A DNA stretch of 64,000 nt from JAHIKV01 sp965195225 (GTDB taxonomy: Bacteria > Planctomycetota > Planctomycetia > Pirellulales > Thermoguttaceae): NCBI GenBank assembly GCA_965195225.1, contig CBDAFL010000168.1, forward strand, positions 27,505 to 91,504, read 5' to 3'. The position numbers and the translations under genes were made by a program. Of this stretch, positions 26,066 through 34,420 are shown piece after piece. The notes beneath the pieces are model-generated. The model did not search any database and had not been told where the DNA came from. It saw only the letters and a program-made list of their open reading frames with translations. Positions within the stretch are counted from its first letter, which is position 1. Every line of letters begins with the position of its first letter.

Positions 26066-26069
26066 GGAT

Positions 26070-27314
26070 ATGAATGCTCACCGGCTTGTGTACCAAGGAA
26101 GGCATCATGCCGCGGCGCACACGTCGGAATATCTCTTCAACCAACTGATCCCCTACATCGGCAACAAGCGGAAATTGCTCGGGCTGATCCATCGGGCAAT
26201 CCAACGGACCGGCGCCGGCGGCGGGACGTTCGTCGATTTCTTTGCCGGAAGCGGCGTGGTCGCCCGGCTGGCAAAACTGCTGAACTACCGGGCCGTCGCC
26301 AATGACTGGGAACCTTACGCCGAGGCCCTCAACCGCTGCTACATTGTCTGCAACCGCCCGCCCGCCTTCGACTCGCTCGGCGGTTACGAGCGGACTATCG
26401 AACGGCTGAACCGCCTGCCGCCGAAGGTTGGTTGGGTCGCCGAACACCTCTGTCCCCGCGACGACGAGAATTACGACGTTAGCCGCGACCGCATGTTTTA
26501 CATGCGAAAAAACGGCATGAGGATCGACGCCGTTCGAGAGCAAATCGCCGCCTGGAAAGACGCCGGCCAACTCACCGACGTCGAGGAGGCGTGTCTGCTG
26601 GCCCCGCTGGTCTATCAGGCCTGCTACCGCAGCAACACCAGCGGCGTTTTCAAGGGGTTTCATAACGGCTGGGGTGGGCAGACCGGAACGGCCCTCTACC
26701 GGATCGCCGGCGATCTGCGGCTTGACCGGCCGGTGTTTTTCGACAACGGGCAGGACAACTCGGTCTTCCGCGAGGACGCCCAATCGCTGGCCGAGCGGCT
26801 CTCGTCGCAAGAGATCGACATTGCCTACCTCGATCCGCCGTACAACCAGCACCCTTACGGCAGCAACTACCACGTGCTCAACAGCGTGGTGTTGTGGGAC
26901 AAGCCGCCGTTGAGTCGGGAGATTGTCCGCGGCACGAAGGCGGCCATCCGACTCGACTGGCGGACCGAGCGCCGCAGCGCCTACAACTACAAGGACGAGG
27001 CCGTCAGGGCCTATCGACGGTTGCTCGATACAATCAATGCCCAGCATATCCTCACCAGTTACAGCACCGACGGCATGATCCCGCTGGAAGAGCTTCTGCG
27101 ATCCAACGTGGAGCGGGGACACGTCTCGATCGAGATGCAGGGCTATAAGCGCTATCGAGTCAGCTCGCAACGATTCTCGAAGAAGCCGATGAACGTCGAG
27201 TTCGTGTTGATCGTCGATACCCGGCGTCGCGACGACGTTTCGGTGGACGAGCTTCGCGCCGCAATCGACGAATACGAGCAACAGGTGCTGACCGCTCACC
27301 CGGAGTATCAGTAG
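26070..27314 (+). CDS. D12-class N6-adenine DNA methyltransferase
   Basis: 414 residues from the ATG at 26070; there is no good ribosome site and the start lies only 4 bp after a repeat, so a later start is possible. LIPYIGNKRKLL near the N-terminus and FVDFFAGSGVVARLAK (motif I) are alpha-class Dam/D12 features; YLDPPYNQHPYGSNYHVLN is motif IV (DPPY). A large insert between them carries the target-recognition part. It methylates adenine; no restriction gene is adjacent, so it may be an orphan or regulatory methyltransferase. Its stop codon overlaps the start of the right-hand repeat. Confidence 0.87.
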   Translation: MNAHRLVYQGRHHAAAHTSEYLFNQLIPYIGNKRKLLGLIHRAIQRTGAGGGTFVDFFAGSGVVARLAKLLNYRAVANDWEPYAEALNRCYIVCNRPPAFDSLGGYERTIERLNRLPPKVGWVAEHLCPRDDENYDVSRDRMFYMRKNGMRIDAVREQIAAWKDAGQLTDVEEACLLAPLVYQACYRSNTSGVFKGFHNGWGGQTGTALYRIAGDLRLDRPVFFDNGQDNSVFREDAQSLAERLSSQEIDIAYLDPPYNQHPYGSNYHVLNSVVLWDKPPLSREIVRGTKAAIRLDWRTERRSAYNYKDEAVRAYRRLLDTINAQHILTSYSTDGMIPLEELLRSNVERGHVSIEMQGYKRYRVSSQRFSKKPMNVEFVLIVDTRRRDDVSVDELRAAIDEYEQQVLTAHPEYQ

Positions 27315-27362
27315 GCCGGGTCGTGACCCGGCGCGGTTCTGCCGGGTTACAACCCGGCCTAC
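27311..27362. repeat. Palindromic repeat family F, right of the D12 methyltransferase
   Basis: GTAGGCCGGGTCGTGACCCG at 27311 and CGGGTTACAACCCGGCCTAC ending at 27362 form inverted ends. Same family as 25991-26065; it contains the stop codon region of the methyltransferase. Confidence 0.85.
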
Positions 27363-27369
27363 TTCTTAC

Positions 27370-28497
27370 CTACAGCGTTTTGTGGAACCGCCGCACCGCC
27401 AGCCAGAGCATGACGATCCCCATTGCAAACAGCGGGAGCATCTGCGCCCACAGAATCTCCAGCCCGACCCCCTTCAGGAAAATACTGCGCACTATCTCCA
27501 GGAAGTAACGTAGCGGATTGACCAGCGTCATCCATTGCACCACCTGGGGCATGTTGGCGACCGGGAAGGCGAAGCCCGACAGGAGCATCGCCGGAAAGAA
27601 CAGCAGAAAGGTGGTCATCATCGCCTGCTGTTGCGTCTGGCTGAAGGTCGAGATCAGCAGGCCCATGCCGAGCGTGTTCATCAGGAACAGGACGGTCGCC
27701 AGCAGCAGCAAAAACACGCTGCCGTGGATCGGCACCTCGAACCAGAACACGCCGAGCAGCGCGACGATGATCGCCTGGGCCAGGCCGATCAGCGCGAAGG
27801 GAACCGTCTTGCCGAGGATGAACTCCGCCGGAGTGATCGGCGTGACCATGATCTGCTCGATCGTGCCGATCTCCTTTTCGCGGACCACCGCCATGCTCGT
27901 AAGCAGTAGTGTGCTCAGGGCCACGACGATCATCAGCACGCCGGGGACGAAGAAGTTGCGGCTCTCCAGGTTTTCGTTGAACCAAGCACGGGTGCGCAAG
28001 TCGATCGTGCCGGTCTTTCCCGCCGGACCGAAAGCCCGTTCGACCCGCTCGATCAGCACGTGTTTCGAGTAGGCCGTGGCGATTTTCACCGCGTAGCTGG
28101 CCACGATGCCGGCCGTGTTCGAGTCGGTGCCGTCGATCAACACCTGGAGCCGGGCGGTGCGGCCGGCGTGGATGTCTTCGGCAAAGCCGTGCTGGAAATG
28201 CAGCACGGCGCTCACCTCGCCTCGGTCGAGCAGTTCGCGCGCCCGGGCGTCGTCGCCGATCCGCTCGGTCACGTCGAAGTAGCCCGAGCGGACGAACCGA
28301 GAGGTCACCTCGCGGCTCGGCCGGCTGTTGTCGAGGTCGTAGACGGCCGTCCGCACGTGCTTTACGTCGGTCGAGACCGCGTAGCCGATGATCATCACTT
28401 GCACGCAGGGGATCAAGAAAATGACGACCCTCATCCGCGGGTCCCGAAAGACCTGGATGAACTCCTTGATCAGCATGTGTTTGACGCGCTCGAACAT
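27370..28497 (-). CDS. ABC-2 type exporter permease (YbhR/YhhJ-like)
   Basis: 375 residues. An N-terminal membrane segment (VVIFLIPCVQVMIIGYAV) is followed by a ~150-residue periplasmic domain (VYDLDNSRPSREVTSRFVRS, QVLIDGTDSNTAGIV) and five membrane segments from about residue 185 (FFVPGVLMIVVALSTLLL to LPLFAMGIVMLWLAV). VREKEIGTIEQIMVTPITPAEFILGK is the ABC-2 permease signature. It is the last gene of the efflux operon whose other genes lie upstream (29382-33750), separated by a toxin-antitoxin pair. It pairs with the permease at 29382. Confidence 0.9.
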   Translation of the reverse strand: MFERVKHMLIKEFIQVFRDPRMRVVIFLIPCVQVMIIGYAVSTDVKHVRTAVYDLDNSRPSREVTSRFVRSGYFDVTERIGDDARARELLDRGEVSAVLHFQHGFAEDIHAGRTARLQVLIDGTDSNTAGIVASYAVKIATAYSKHVLIERVERAFGPAGKTGTIDLRTRAWFNENLESRNFFVPGVLMIVVALSTLLLTSMAVVREKEIGTIEQIMVTPITPAEFILGKTVPFALIGLAQAIIVALLGVFWFEVPIHGSVFLLLLATVLFLMNTLGMGLLISTFSQTQQQAMMTTFLLFFPAMLLSGFAFPVANMPQVVQWMTLVNPLRYFLEIVRSIFLKGVGLEILWAQMLPLFAMGIVMLWLAVRRFHKTL

Positions 28498-28507
28498 TTT
28501 TCATTCT

Positions 28508-28600
28508 CCCCTCTCCCTTTGGGAGAGGGGCAGGGGGGTGAGGACGGTTAGTGGTTAGTGGTTATATACTCGTTCCCATGCTCCGCGTGGGAACCAGGAG
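28508..28600. repeat. CCCTCTCCC hairpin and CTCGTTCCCA repeat between permease and toxin genes
   Basis: CCCCTCTCCC-TTT-GGGAGAGGGG at 28508-28530, then three GGTTAGT heptamers near 28547-28562, then CTCGTTCCCATGCTCCGCGT at 28569. All three types recur elsewhere in the window. Confidence 0.65.
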
Positions 28601-28606
28601 TTTCGC

Positions 28607-28933
28607 TCATGCCTCCAAAAACTCATCCGACGTCATGGTGTTCCGGGCAGCGTGTCGAATGTGCAGGACATGCACTTCGTGACCGCGGACAACGAACAAC
28701 GCCCGATACGCTCCGCCGCGACGACCGTAAAGGAGTTGACGAATCTCCCGTCCGATCTGTTCGCTTTCCGGCGCTAGCCCGCAACGACCGGGAAAACGCT
28801 CCAGTGTTTGCATCGCTTCAATGAAACGGTTGAACCAGCGGGCGGCGTTCTCGGGCGACCGCTGGGCGATCCACCGATACGCTTCGTCCAGGTCGGCCAA
28901 AGCCGGCGGTTGAACGATGAGCTTGTACTTCAT
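28607..28933 (-). CDS. RelE/ParE-family toxin
   Basis: 108 residues. The ParE pattern is clear: YKLIVQPPALADLDEAYRWI, ARWFNRFIEAMQTLERFPGR, IRQLLYGRRGGAYRALFVVR and VHVLHIRHAARNTM. ParE-type toxins inhibit gyrase, RelE types cut mRNA; the sequence leans to ParE. Its ATG overlaps the antitoxin stop (ATGA), so the two are translationally coupled. It sits inside an efflux operon, between the two permease genes. Confidence 0.9.
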   Translation of the reverse strand: MKYKLIVQPPALADLDEAYRWIAQRSPENAARWFNRFIEAMQTLERFPGRCGLAPESEQIGREIRQLLYGRRGGAYRALFVVRGHEVHVLHIRHAARNTMTSDEFLEA

Positions 28934-29226
28934 CTTTCGTGCGAAATGTTGTACTTTTTGCGAAGTTTCTCGAACGCCTTTTCCGCCGGAATCCCTTTGC
29001 CACGCGCCATCGAGTCAAGTCCTTTCCGGATTCCCACCACCGCTTCCGCCCGATCGACTAACTCAACCATCCGCTGATAGGACTTGGCGTCTTGAACGAC
29101 GACTTCGGCCTTGCCGTTGATGGTCAACACGACCGGTCTGCCCGTCTGCTTCAACTGGCCGATCAGCGTCACGGAATCCCGCTTGAAACTCGACAACGGC
29201 TTAATATCGCTGCTGATGTCCAACAT
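28930..29226 (-). CDS. Phd/YefM-family antitoxin
   Basis: 98 residues from the ATG at 29226, which has GGAG 9 bases upstream; an ATG 8 codons further up (29250) lies only ~7 bases after the predicted transcript start. LDISSDIKPLSSFKRDSVTLIGQLKQTGRPVVLTINGKAEVVVQDAKSYQRMVE is the canonical Phd/YefM fold. The C-terminal part (GIPAEKAFEKLRKKYNI) binds the toxin. It normally represses its own promoter, which lies at 29264-29292. Confidence 0.9.
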   Translation of the reverse strand: MLDISSDIKPLSSFKRDSVTLIGQLKQTGRPVVLTINGKAEVVVQDAKSYQRMVELVDRAEAVVGIRKGLDSMARGKGIPAEKAFEKLRKKYNISHER

Positions 29227-29263
29227 ATTGAAATTCTCCGGGGTTGTCATGCATCATATTTGC

Positions 29264-29292
29264 ATCTTATCTAGTGTTCTGCAAATAGTCAA
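29264..29292 (-). promoter_or_regulatory. Promoter of the Phd-ParE pair
   Basis: Minus strand TTGACT (29287-29292) and TAAGAT (29264-29269) with 17-bp spacing. This gives the inserted toxin-antitoxin pair its own promoter, which could also drive the downstream permease. Confidence 0.68.
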
Positions 29293-29381
29293 CCTTCATC
29301 TGCCGCCTCGTCTTTTCCCACTACCCATCGACGAGGATCGCCGGAACAGTGGGTTCCCATGCAGAGCATGGGCACCAGGAG

Positions 29382-30515
29382 TTATGTCAATTTCTTTTTC
29401 AACCTAACCCTCGCCAACAACACCATCACGACGGCGTAGACGGCCAACAGGACCGCCTGAGTGCCGAGTATTTCCAATCCCACCCCCTTCAGATAAATGC
29501 CCTTCAGGATGGCCACGAAGTATCGCGCGGGCACAATGTATGTAATCGCCCGTATCACCGGCGGCATGTTGGCGATGGTAAAGATGAAACCGGAGAGCAG
29601 GAACGCGGGTAAAAACGTGGCGACCACCGCCACCTGGCAGGAGAGCAACTGGCTGCGGGTGACGATGCTGACGGTCATGCCCATCGCCAGCGCCCCGACC
29701 AGAAAGACCGCCGACATGCCGAACAACAACGCCACGTTGCCGCGCAAGGGCACGTGGAAGACAAACTCGGCCATCAACACGGCCAGCAACACGTCGCACA
29801 TGCCGATGACGAAATACGGAGCGAGCTTGCCGAGGATCAACTCGCCCGGCTTGACCGGCGTGGAGATCAACTGCTCCATCGTGCCGTGTTCCCACTCCCG
29901 GGCAACCGTCAGCGAGGTGAGCATCGCCGCAATGACCATCATAATCACGGCGATCAGCCCGGGGATAATGAAGTTTCTCGATTCCAACTCCTCGTTGAAC
30001 CAGACCCTCGGCCGCACGTCCAAAGGGATATTCAGCGATGGCCCGCCGCGGCGTTGGTTCTGCTCAACGGTCAGGTCGAGCGCGTAGATTTCGGCCACCA
30101 CGCCGGCGTAACCGATGGCGATCGTGGCCGTGTTCGAGTCGCTGCCGTCAACGATCAATTGCACCGGGGCGTCGCGGCCGGCTTCGATCTTTTCGGCAAA
30201 ATCGCTCGGCACGACAAGCCCCATCATCGCCTGGCCCGAGTCGATCGCGCGGACCAAATCCCGATAATTATCGACGTTCATTCCGAGCGAGAAATAGCGT
30301 GAGCCGTCGAAACGGCCGACCAGCTCCCGACTCCGCGGCGTGTTGCTCTGGTCCCACACCGCCAGGGGAACGTTGTCCACGTCCAGGGTCAGCGCGAAGC
30401 CAAACAACGCCAGCAGAAACACCGGCGTGGCCAGGGCCATCAGCAGGCTGCGCGGGTCGCGCACAACGTGCAAAAACTCCTTTCGGGCAACGGCTCCCAC
30501 GCGGCGCGGATTCAT
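29382..30515 (-). CDS. ABC-2 type exporter permease (YbhS-like)
   Basis: 377 residues with the same layout as the partner permease: first membrane segment LLMALATPVFLLALFGFAL, a periplasmic domain (VWDQSNTPRSRELVGRFDGS, LIVDGSDSNTATIAIGYAG), then five membrane segments. AREWEHGTMEQLISTPVKPGELILGK is the ABC-2 signature. Its start overlaps the ATPase stop by 4 bp. In E. coli, YbhS and YbhR form the two halves of one channel; the same is inferred here. Confidence 0.9.
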   Translation of the reverse strand: MNPRRVGAVARKEFLHVVRDPRSLLMALATPVFLLALFGFALTLDVDNVPLAVWDQSNTPRSRELVGRFDGSRYFSLGMNVDNYRDLVRAIDSGQAMMGLVVPSDFAEKIEAGRDAPVQLIVDGSDSNTATIAIGYAGVVAEIYALDLTVEQNQRRGGPSLNIPLDVRPRVWFNEELESRNFIIPGLIAVIMMVIAAMLTSLTVAREWEHGTMEQLISTPVKPGELILGKLAPYFVIGMCDVLLAVLMAEFVFHVPLRGNVALLFGMSAVFLVGALAMGMTVSIVTRSQLLSCQVAVVATFLPAFLLSGFIFTIANMPPVIRAITYIVPARYFVAILKGIYLKGVGLEILGTQAVLLAVYAVVMVLLARVRLKKKLT

Positions 30516-31291
30516 CGTCGCACCTCCCGCTCGGGCTGTTCAATGCGGTCGCGGGCCTCGATCCGAGAGACGAAAACCTCTTCCAGCGACGGCAGCGTCC
30601 CGTCCGATCGGGTCGTCTCCGACTTCAACTCGTGCGGCGTACCCAGAGCGATCAACTCGCCGCGATAGATCAATCCCAGCCGGTTGCAGTATTCCGCCTC
30701 GTCCATGTAGTGCGTGGTGACAAAGACGGTCACGCCCCGGCCCGACATCTCGTAGATCAGATCCCAGAACCGGCGGCGGCTGATCGGATCGACGCCCGAG
30801 GTCGGTTCGTCGAGAAACACAACCGGCGGCTCGTGCAGTATGGCGCAACCGAGTGCGAGCCGCTGCTTCCATCCGCCGGAGAGGATCGAGGTCGGCCTGC
30901 GGCGATGTTCGGCCAGGCCCGCCATCTCGATTACCCACTCCTTCCGTCGCCGGCGTTTTTCCGACGGGATGCGATAGATGCCGCCGTAGAAGTCGATGTT
31001 TTCCTCGACGGTTAGGTCCTGGTAGAGCGAGAACCTCTGGCTCATGTAGCCGATTTGCGTCTTGACCAACTCGGGCTGTGTGCGGATGTCGAACCCGGCT
31101 ACCGTACCCGAGCCGCCGCTGGGAGTGAGTATGCCGCAGAGCATCCTGATGGTGGTCGATTTGCCCGCCCCGTTCGGACCCAGGAAGCCGAAGACTTCGC
31201 CTCGCTCGATCCGGAAACTGACACGGTCGACGGCCACGAAGGAGCCGAACCGTTTTTCCAGATTTTCGACCACCACAGCGTAGTCGTTCAT
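30512..31291 (-). CDS. ABC transporter ATP-binding protein (YbhF half)
   Basis: 259 residues from the ATG at 31291 (GAGGTCAACC upstream). Walker A GPNGAGKSTT, Q-loop GYMSQRFSLYQDLT, signature LSGGWKQRL, Walker B VVFLDEPTSGVDP and switch His in VTTHYMDEAEYC are intact. In E. coli YbhF the two ATPase units are fused; here they are separate genes. It drives the two permeases downstream. Confidence 0.93.
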   Translation of the reverse strand: MNDYAVVVENLEKRFGSFVAVDRVSFRIERGEVFGFLGPNGAGKSTTIRMLCGILTPSGGSGTVAGFDIRTQPELVKTQIGYMSQRFSLYQDLTVEENIDFYGGIYRIPSEKRRRRKEWVIEMAGLAEHRRRPTSILSGGWKQRLALGCAILHEPPVVFLDEPTSGVDPISRRRFWDLIYEMSGRGVTVFVTTHYMDEAEYCNRLGLIYRGELIALGTPHELKSETTRSDGTLPSLEEVFVSRIEARDRIEQPEREVRR

Positions 31292-31457
31292 GGTTGACCT
31301 CAATTATCCGCACTGCCCGCGACGCTCTGCGAAGGCGCCTTTAATGAACAGGAGAAAACAGAGGCAACAGAGAGGAAGAGGATATGCACGAACTCTTCAA
31401 TACTCTGTTTTCTCCGTTTCCTCATGTTCAAATTATGTCCGTGAATGGTACATTACT

Positions 31458-32396
31458 TCAATTTCGATTTTCATTCTCCCCTTTTTCCGCCAGCATGGAA
31501 ATGAACACGTCCTCCAACGACGGCTCGATGGTCCGCACCCCGAGGACGCCAAGGCCGGCTTGGGCCAACTCGGCACGCGCTTCTTCCGCCGCTCGGTCCG
31601 GTTCGTGTGAGACCAGATGCAGGCGGTCGCCGAAAAGCCCCACCGACGCGGCCGGCAAGCGTTCCTTGAGCACCGCCGCCGCCCGTCGGGGCTGCTCGGC
31701 GCGAACCTCCAGGATTGTGCCGCGCATCAGCCGCTTGACCTCGTCGGGCGTGCCGCAGGCGAGCAACTTGCCGCGATGCATAAGCCCCACCCGCCCACAG
31801 CGGTCGGCCTCGTCCAGATAGGCCGTGGAGACGAAGATCGTCACCTTTTCCTGCAATAGTTGGTGGAGTATCCGCCAGAATTCGCGCCGCGAGACGGGAT
31901 CGACGCCGTTGGTCGGCTCGTCGAGAAACAACACCTTCGGCGTGTGGATCAGGGCGCAGACCAACCCCAGTTTCTGCTTCATCCCGCCCGAGAGGTTGCC
32001 GGCCAACCGTCGCCGAAAGGGTGTCAAGTTGCTAAAGGCCAGCAGCCGGTCGATTTTTTCCTGGCGGCCGCGTCGCGGCTCGTTGTAGATGTCGGCATAG
32101 AAATTGACGTTCTCGATCACCGTCAGGTCGGCATACAAACCGAACCGCTGGCTCATGTAGCCGATGCGCTCTTTTATCCTCTCCGCTTCGCGGACTACGT
32201 GGCAGCCGGCGACCCAGGCGTCGCCTTCGCTGGGCGTCATGATCGAGCTGAGCAGCCGCATGGTGGTCGTTTTGCCCGCCCCGTCGGGACCGACCAGTCC
32301 GAACAGCTCCCCCTCGGCCACGTCGAGCGTCAGCTCGTCGACCGCGGTCAGCGGGCCGAATCGTTTCGTCAATCTCTCGGTTCGGATGGCGGACAT
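31458..32396 (-). CDS. ABC transporter ATP-binding protein (second YbhF half)
   Basis: 312 residues. Walker A GPDGAGKTTT (Asp where Asn is usual), GYMSQRFGLYADLTV, signature LSGGMKQKLGL, Walker B VLFLDEPTNGVDP and FVSTAYLDEADRC: the switch His is replaced by Ala-Tyr (VSTAY), so this site may be impaired, as in asymmetric ABC pairs. The C-terminal ~80 residues (LEVRAEQPRRAAAVLKERLP) form the extra domain seen in CcmA/DrrA-like ATPases. The gap of 166 bp to the next gene holds no feature. Confidence 0.92.
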   Translation of the reverse strand: MSAIRTERLTKRFGPLTAVDELTLDVAEGELFGLVGPDGAGKTTTMRLLSSIMTPSEGDAWVAGCHVVREAERIKERIGYMSQRFGLYADLTVIENVNFYADIYNEPRRGRQEKIDRLLAFSNLTPFRRRLAGNLSGGMKQKLGLVCALIHTPKVLFLDEPTNGVDPVSRREFWRILHQLLQEKVTIFVSTAYLDEADRCGRVGLMHRGKLLACGTPDEVKRLMRGTILEVRAEQPRRAAAVLKERLPAASVGLFGDRLHLVSHEPDRAAEEARAELAQAGLGVLGVRTIEPSLEDVFISMLAEKGENENRN

Positions 32397-32410
32397 GGGT
32401 AGTGGCTAGT

Positions 32411-32466
32411 GGTCAGTGGTCAGTGGTCAGTGGTCAGTGGTCAGTGGTCAGTGGTCAGTGGTCAGT
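32411..32466. repeat. Heptanucleotide tandem repeat, 8 x GGTCAGT
   Basis: Eight exact copies of GGTCAGT, flanked by degenerate GGCTAGT, GGATAGT and GAGTAGT units. Shorter runs of the same heptamers occur at 28547-28562, 32582-32615 (complement) and 38966-38990. At 32500-32522 follows a TAGCGGGGCCGCTTGCGGCC palindrome, shared with 58990-59012. Confidence 0.95.
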
Positions 32467-32598
32467 GGATAGTGAGTAGTGGATAGTGTTGTGAACCGTA
32501 TAGCGGGGCCGCTTGCGGCCCGTGTTTTCTTTCGTTTTGTGCGATTTTAGTAACGGGCGACAAACCCCGCTACGCTTGCTATTACTGGCCACTGATCA

Positions 32599-33750
32599 CT
32601 AATCACTATCCACTACTTCAATCACCGCGTCGGCCGGCATCCCCGGCTTCAATTCCATGTCGGGATTGGTAACGTCGATCTTGATGCGATACACCAGCTT
32701 TACCCGCTCTTTCTGCGTTTGCACGTTCTTGGGCGTGAACTCGGCCTCCTGGGCGATGAAGGAGACTCGCCCTTGATATTCGTCTCCGCTGTCGATCGAG
32801 ACGGTCGCCTTCTGGCCGGGTTTGACTCGCTTCAGATCAAGCTCCTCGATGTACGCCCGCAGCCAGACGTGAACCAGATCGCCGACGGTGACCACCGGCG
32901 TTCCTGGAGCTACGTACTCACCCGGCTCGATGTTTTTCGAGAGCACCACGCCCGTGATGGGCGAGTGGACCGTGGCGTAGCCGAGTTGAGTTTCGGCCAG
33001 CCGGAGCGCTGCCTGGGCCTGCTCGGCCCTTGCCCTGGCCTGGTCGATGTTCTCGCGTCGCGGGCCGGCCTTGACCAGATCGTATTGGGCCTTTGCCTGG
33101 GCCAGCGCCGCGCGGGCCTGCTCAATCTGTTCCCGACGGGGGCCTTCCTCGACCAGCTTCAACTTTTCCTCGGCCTCTCGATGCCGCTGTTCGGCAATGT
33201 CATAACCGGTCCGCACACGGTCGTAGACTTCCGTTGAGATGGTTTTTCGCTTGAACAAGGTCGTGGCGCGTCTGAGATCGGCCTGCCATCGTTCCTTTTC
33301 CGCTTCCGCCGCGGCCAAGGCGGCTTCGGCGGCCGCGATCTCCTGCGGCCGCGAGCCGGCCTCGAGGTCGGCCAGCGCGTGGGCGGCCCGTTGCCAAGCG
33401 GATTTTGCCGCCTCTATCTCCTCCGGCCGCGAGCCGGCCAGCAGCTCGGCCAACGCGGCCTCGGCCACCTTCAGTCCCGCGCGGCGCAGGTCAACATTGC
33501 AATGAAGATCGGCCGTGTCGAGCATGGCAATCACGTCTCCTTGCTCGACTTTCATCCCCTCGTCGACCAGCCGCTTCTCGACTCGCCCGGCGATCTTGAA
33601 GGCCACTTGGGTCTCGGTGGCCTCGATATTGCCGGAGACGCGGATTCGACCGTCCGGCGTGCCGCGATTCGTTCCCCAGAACCAGTACGCAGTCCCTCCG
33701 CCCGCCAACAGGAACACGACAATAATCAACAGCGGCAGTTTTGTTTTCAT
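32599..33750 (-). CDS. HlyD-family efflux adaptor (YbhG-like)
   Basis: 383 residues from the ATG at 33750; an in-frame GTG at 33780 is less likely. A membrane anchor LPLLIIVVFLLAGGGTAYWFW is followed by the lipoyl half-motif (RVSGNIEATETQVAFKIAGR, MKVEQGDVIAMLDTAD), a long coiled-coil hairpin with two internal repeats (ELLAGSRPEEIEAAK / DLEAGSRPQEIAAAE, and EEGPRREQIEQA / KAGPRRENIDQA), then the second lipoyl half (YATVHSPITGVVLSKNIEPG) and the beta-barrel. It links the ABC-2 exporter to the outer layers. It is directly downstream of the TetR gene. Confidence 0.93.
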   Translation of the reverse strand: MKTKLPLLIIVVFLLAGGGTAYWFWGTNRGTPDGRIRVSGNIEATETQVAFKIAGRVEKRLVDEGMKVEQGDVIAMLDTADLHCNVDLRRAGLKVAEAALAELLAGSRPEEIEAAKSAWQRAAHALADLEAGSRPQEIAAAEAALAAAEAEKERWQADLRRATTLFKRKTISTEVYDRVRTGYDIAEQRHREAEEKLKLVEEGPRREQIEQARAALAQAKAQYDLVKAGPRRENIDQARARAEQAQAALRLAETQLGYATVHSPITGVVLSKNIEPGEYVAPGTPVVTVGDLVHVWLRAYIEELDLKRVKPGQKATVSIDSGDEYQGRVSFIAQEAEFTPKNVQTQKERVKLVYRIKIDVTNPDMELKPGMPADAVIEVVDSD

Positions 33751-33767
33751 CTGGTCGTTCCCGCGTG

Positions 33768-33780
33768 AATTATCGTTCAC
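33768..33780. promoter_or_regulatory. Candidate TetR operator before the efflux adaptor
   Basis: AATTATCGTTCAC at 33768-33780, just upstream of the adaptor start, matches the element TTATACGTTCAC at 34421-34432 just upstream of the TetR start (shared TTAT-(A)-CGTTCAC). Two related sites at the two expected targets suggest the regulator binds them. Confidence 0.45.
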
Positions 33781-33781
33781 A

Positions 33782-34402
33782 TTATTGTAAAGCTGGGATG
33801 TTTTCGTTGTTTGTGACGGCCCGTGTGAACAACCGCCACGACTGTTGTGCGTGTCGGGTCACGTCGAATCCGCCGTCGGTCAAGTGCCAGATGATTCCGG
33901 CGGGCACGACGATGCCCAGGAGCATCATGGCAACCGTTCGCGGGTCGATGTCCGACCGGATGCGCCCTCGCGATTGTCCTTGGCCGACTATCTCCGCGAC
34001 CTGTCCGATATAGCCGGAAAAAACCTTCGTGGCGTGCTGCCTCAGTCGGGAGTTGTCGGTCTGTGCGTCGTCTGAGAAGACCATGCGTGGAACCGCTCTC
34101 CCCTCGCGGATGAAGCGGATATGCCGCATCAGCACCCCCTTGAGTTGCTCCAGGGGATCGTCGCACTCGCGACAGGCGGCCTCGACGTTATCGGAAAGCC
34201 GTCGGCCGACGCGATCGAGCACGGCGTGGATGATTTCGTCTTTGTTCTTGAAGTGGCGATAGATGCCGGAGGGGACAATTCCCACGCGTCGGGCGATGGC
34301 CGCGATGCTCATCCGCCGTAGCCCCTGGCCGGCGATCAGATTCATGGCCGCTTCGGCGATCTGCTCGCGTCGGACTTCGGTTTCTAGCTTTGCTTCGGCC
34401 AT
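33782..34402 (-). CDS. TetR-family regulator (CecR/YbiH-like)
   Basis: 206 residues. The N-terminal HTH is RREQIAEAAMNLIAGQGLRRMSIAAIARRVGIVPSGIYRHFKNKDEI, the standard TetR pattern. The C-terminal ligand domain (VLMRHIRFIREGRAVPRMVF, AMMLLGIVVPAGIIWHL) resembles the CecR group. In E. coli, CecR (YbiH) controls the ybhGFSR efflux genes, and the same set of genes follows here in the same order, which supports the match. It is first in the operon, so it probably represses itself and the pump. Confidence 0.9.
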   Translation of the reverse strand: MAEAKLETEVRREQIAEAAMNLIAGQGLRRMSIAAIARRVGIVPSGIYRHFKNKDEIIHAVLDRVGRRLSDNVEAACRECDDPLEQLKGVLMRHIRFIREGRAVPRMVFSDDAQTDNSRLRQHATKVFSGYIGQVAEIVGQGQSRGRIRSDIDPRTVAMMLLGIVVPAGIIWHLTDGGFDVTRHAQQSWRLFTRAVTNNENIPALQ

Positions 34403-34420
34403 GCGACACCTCTATTGTGA

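Noticed and set aside
24565..27299. Two long minus-strand frames (about 450 and 437 codons) over hisS and the D12 methyltransferase
   Set aside because: Both mirror genes with full sets of conserved motifs; composition is shadow-like.
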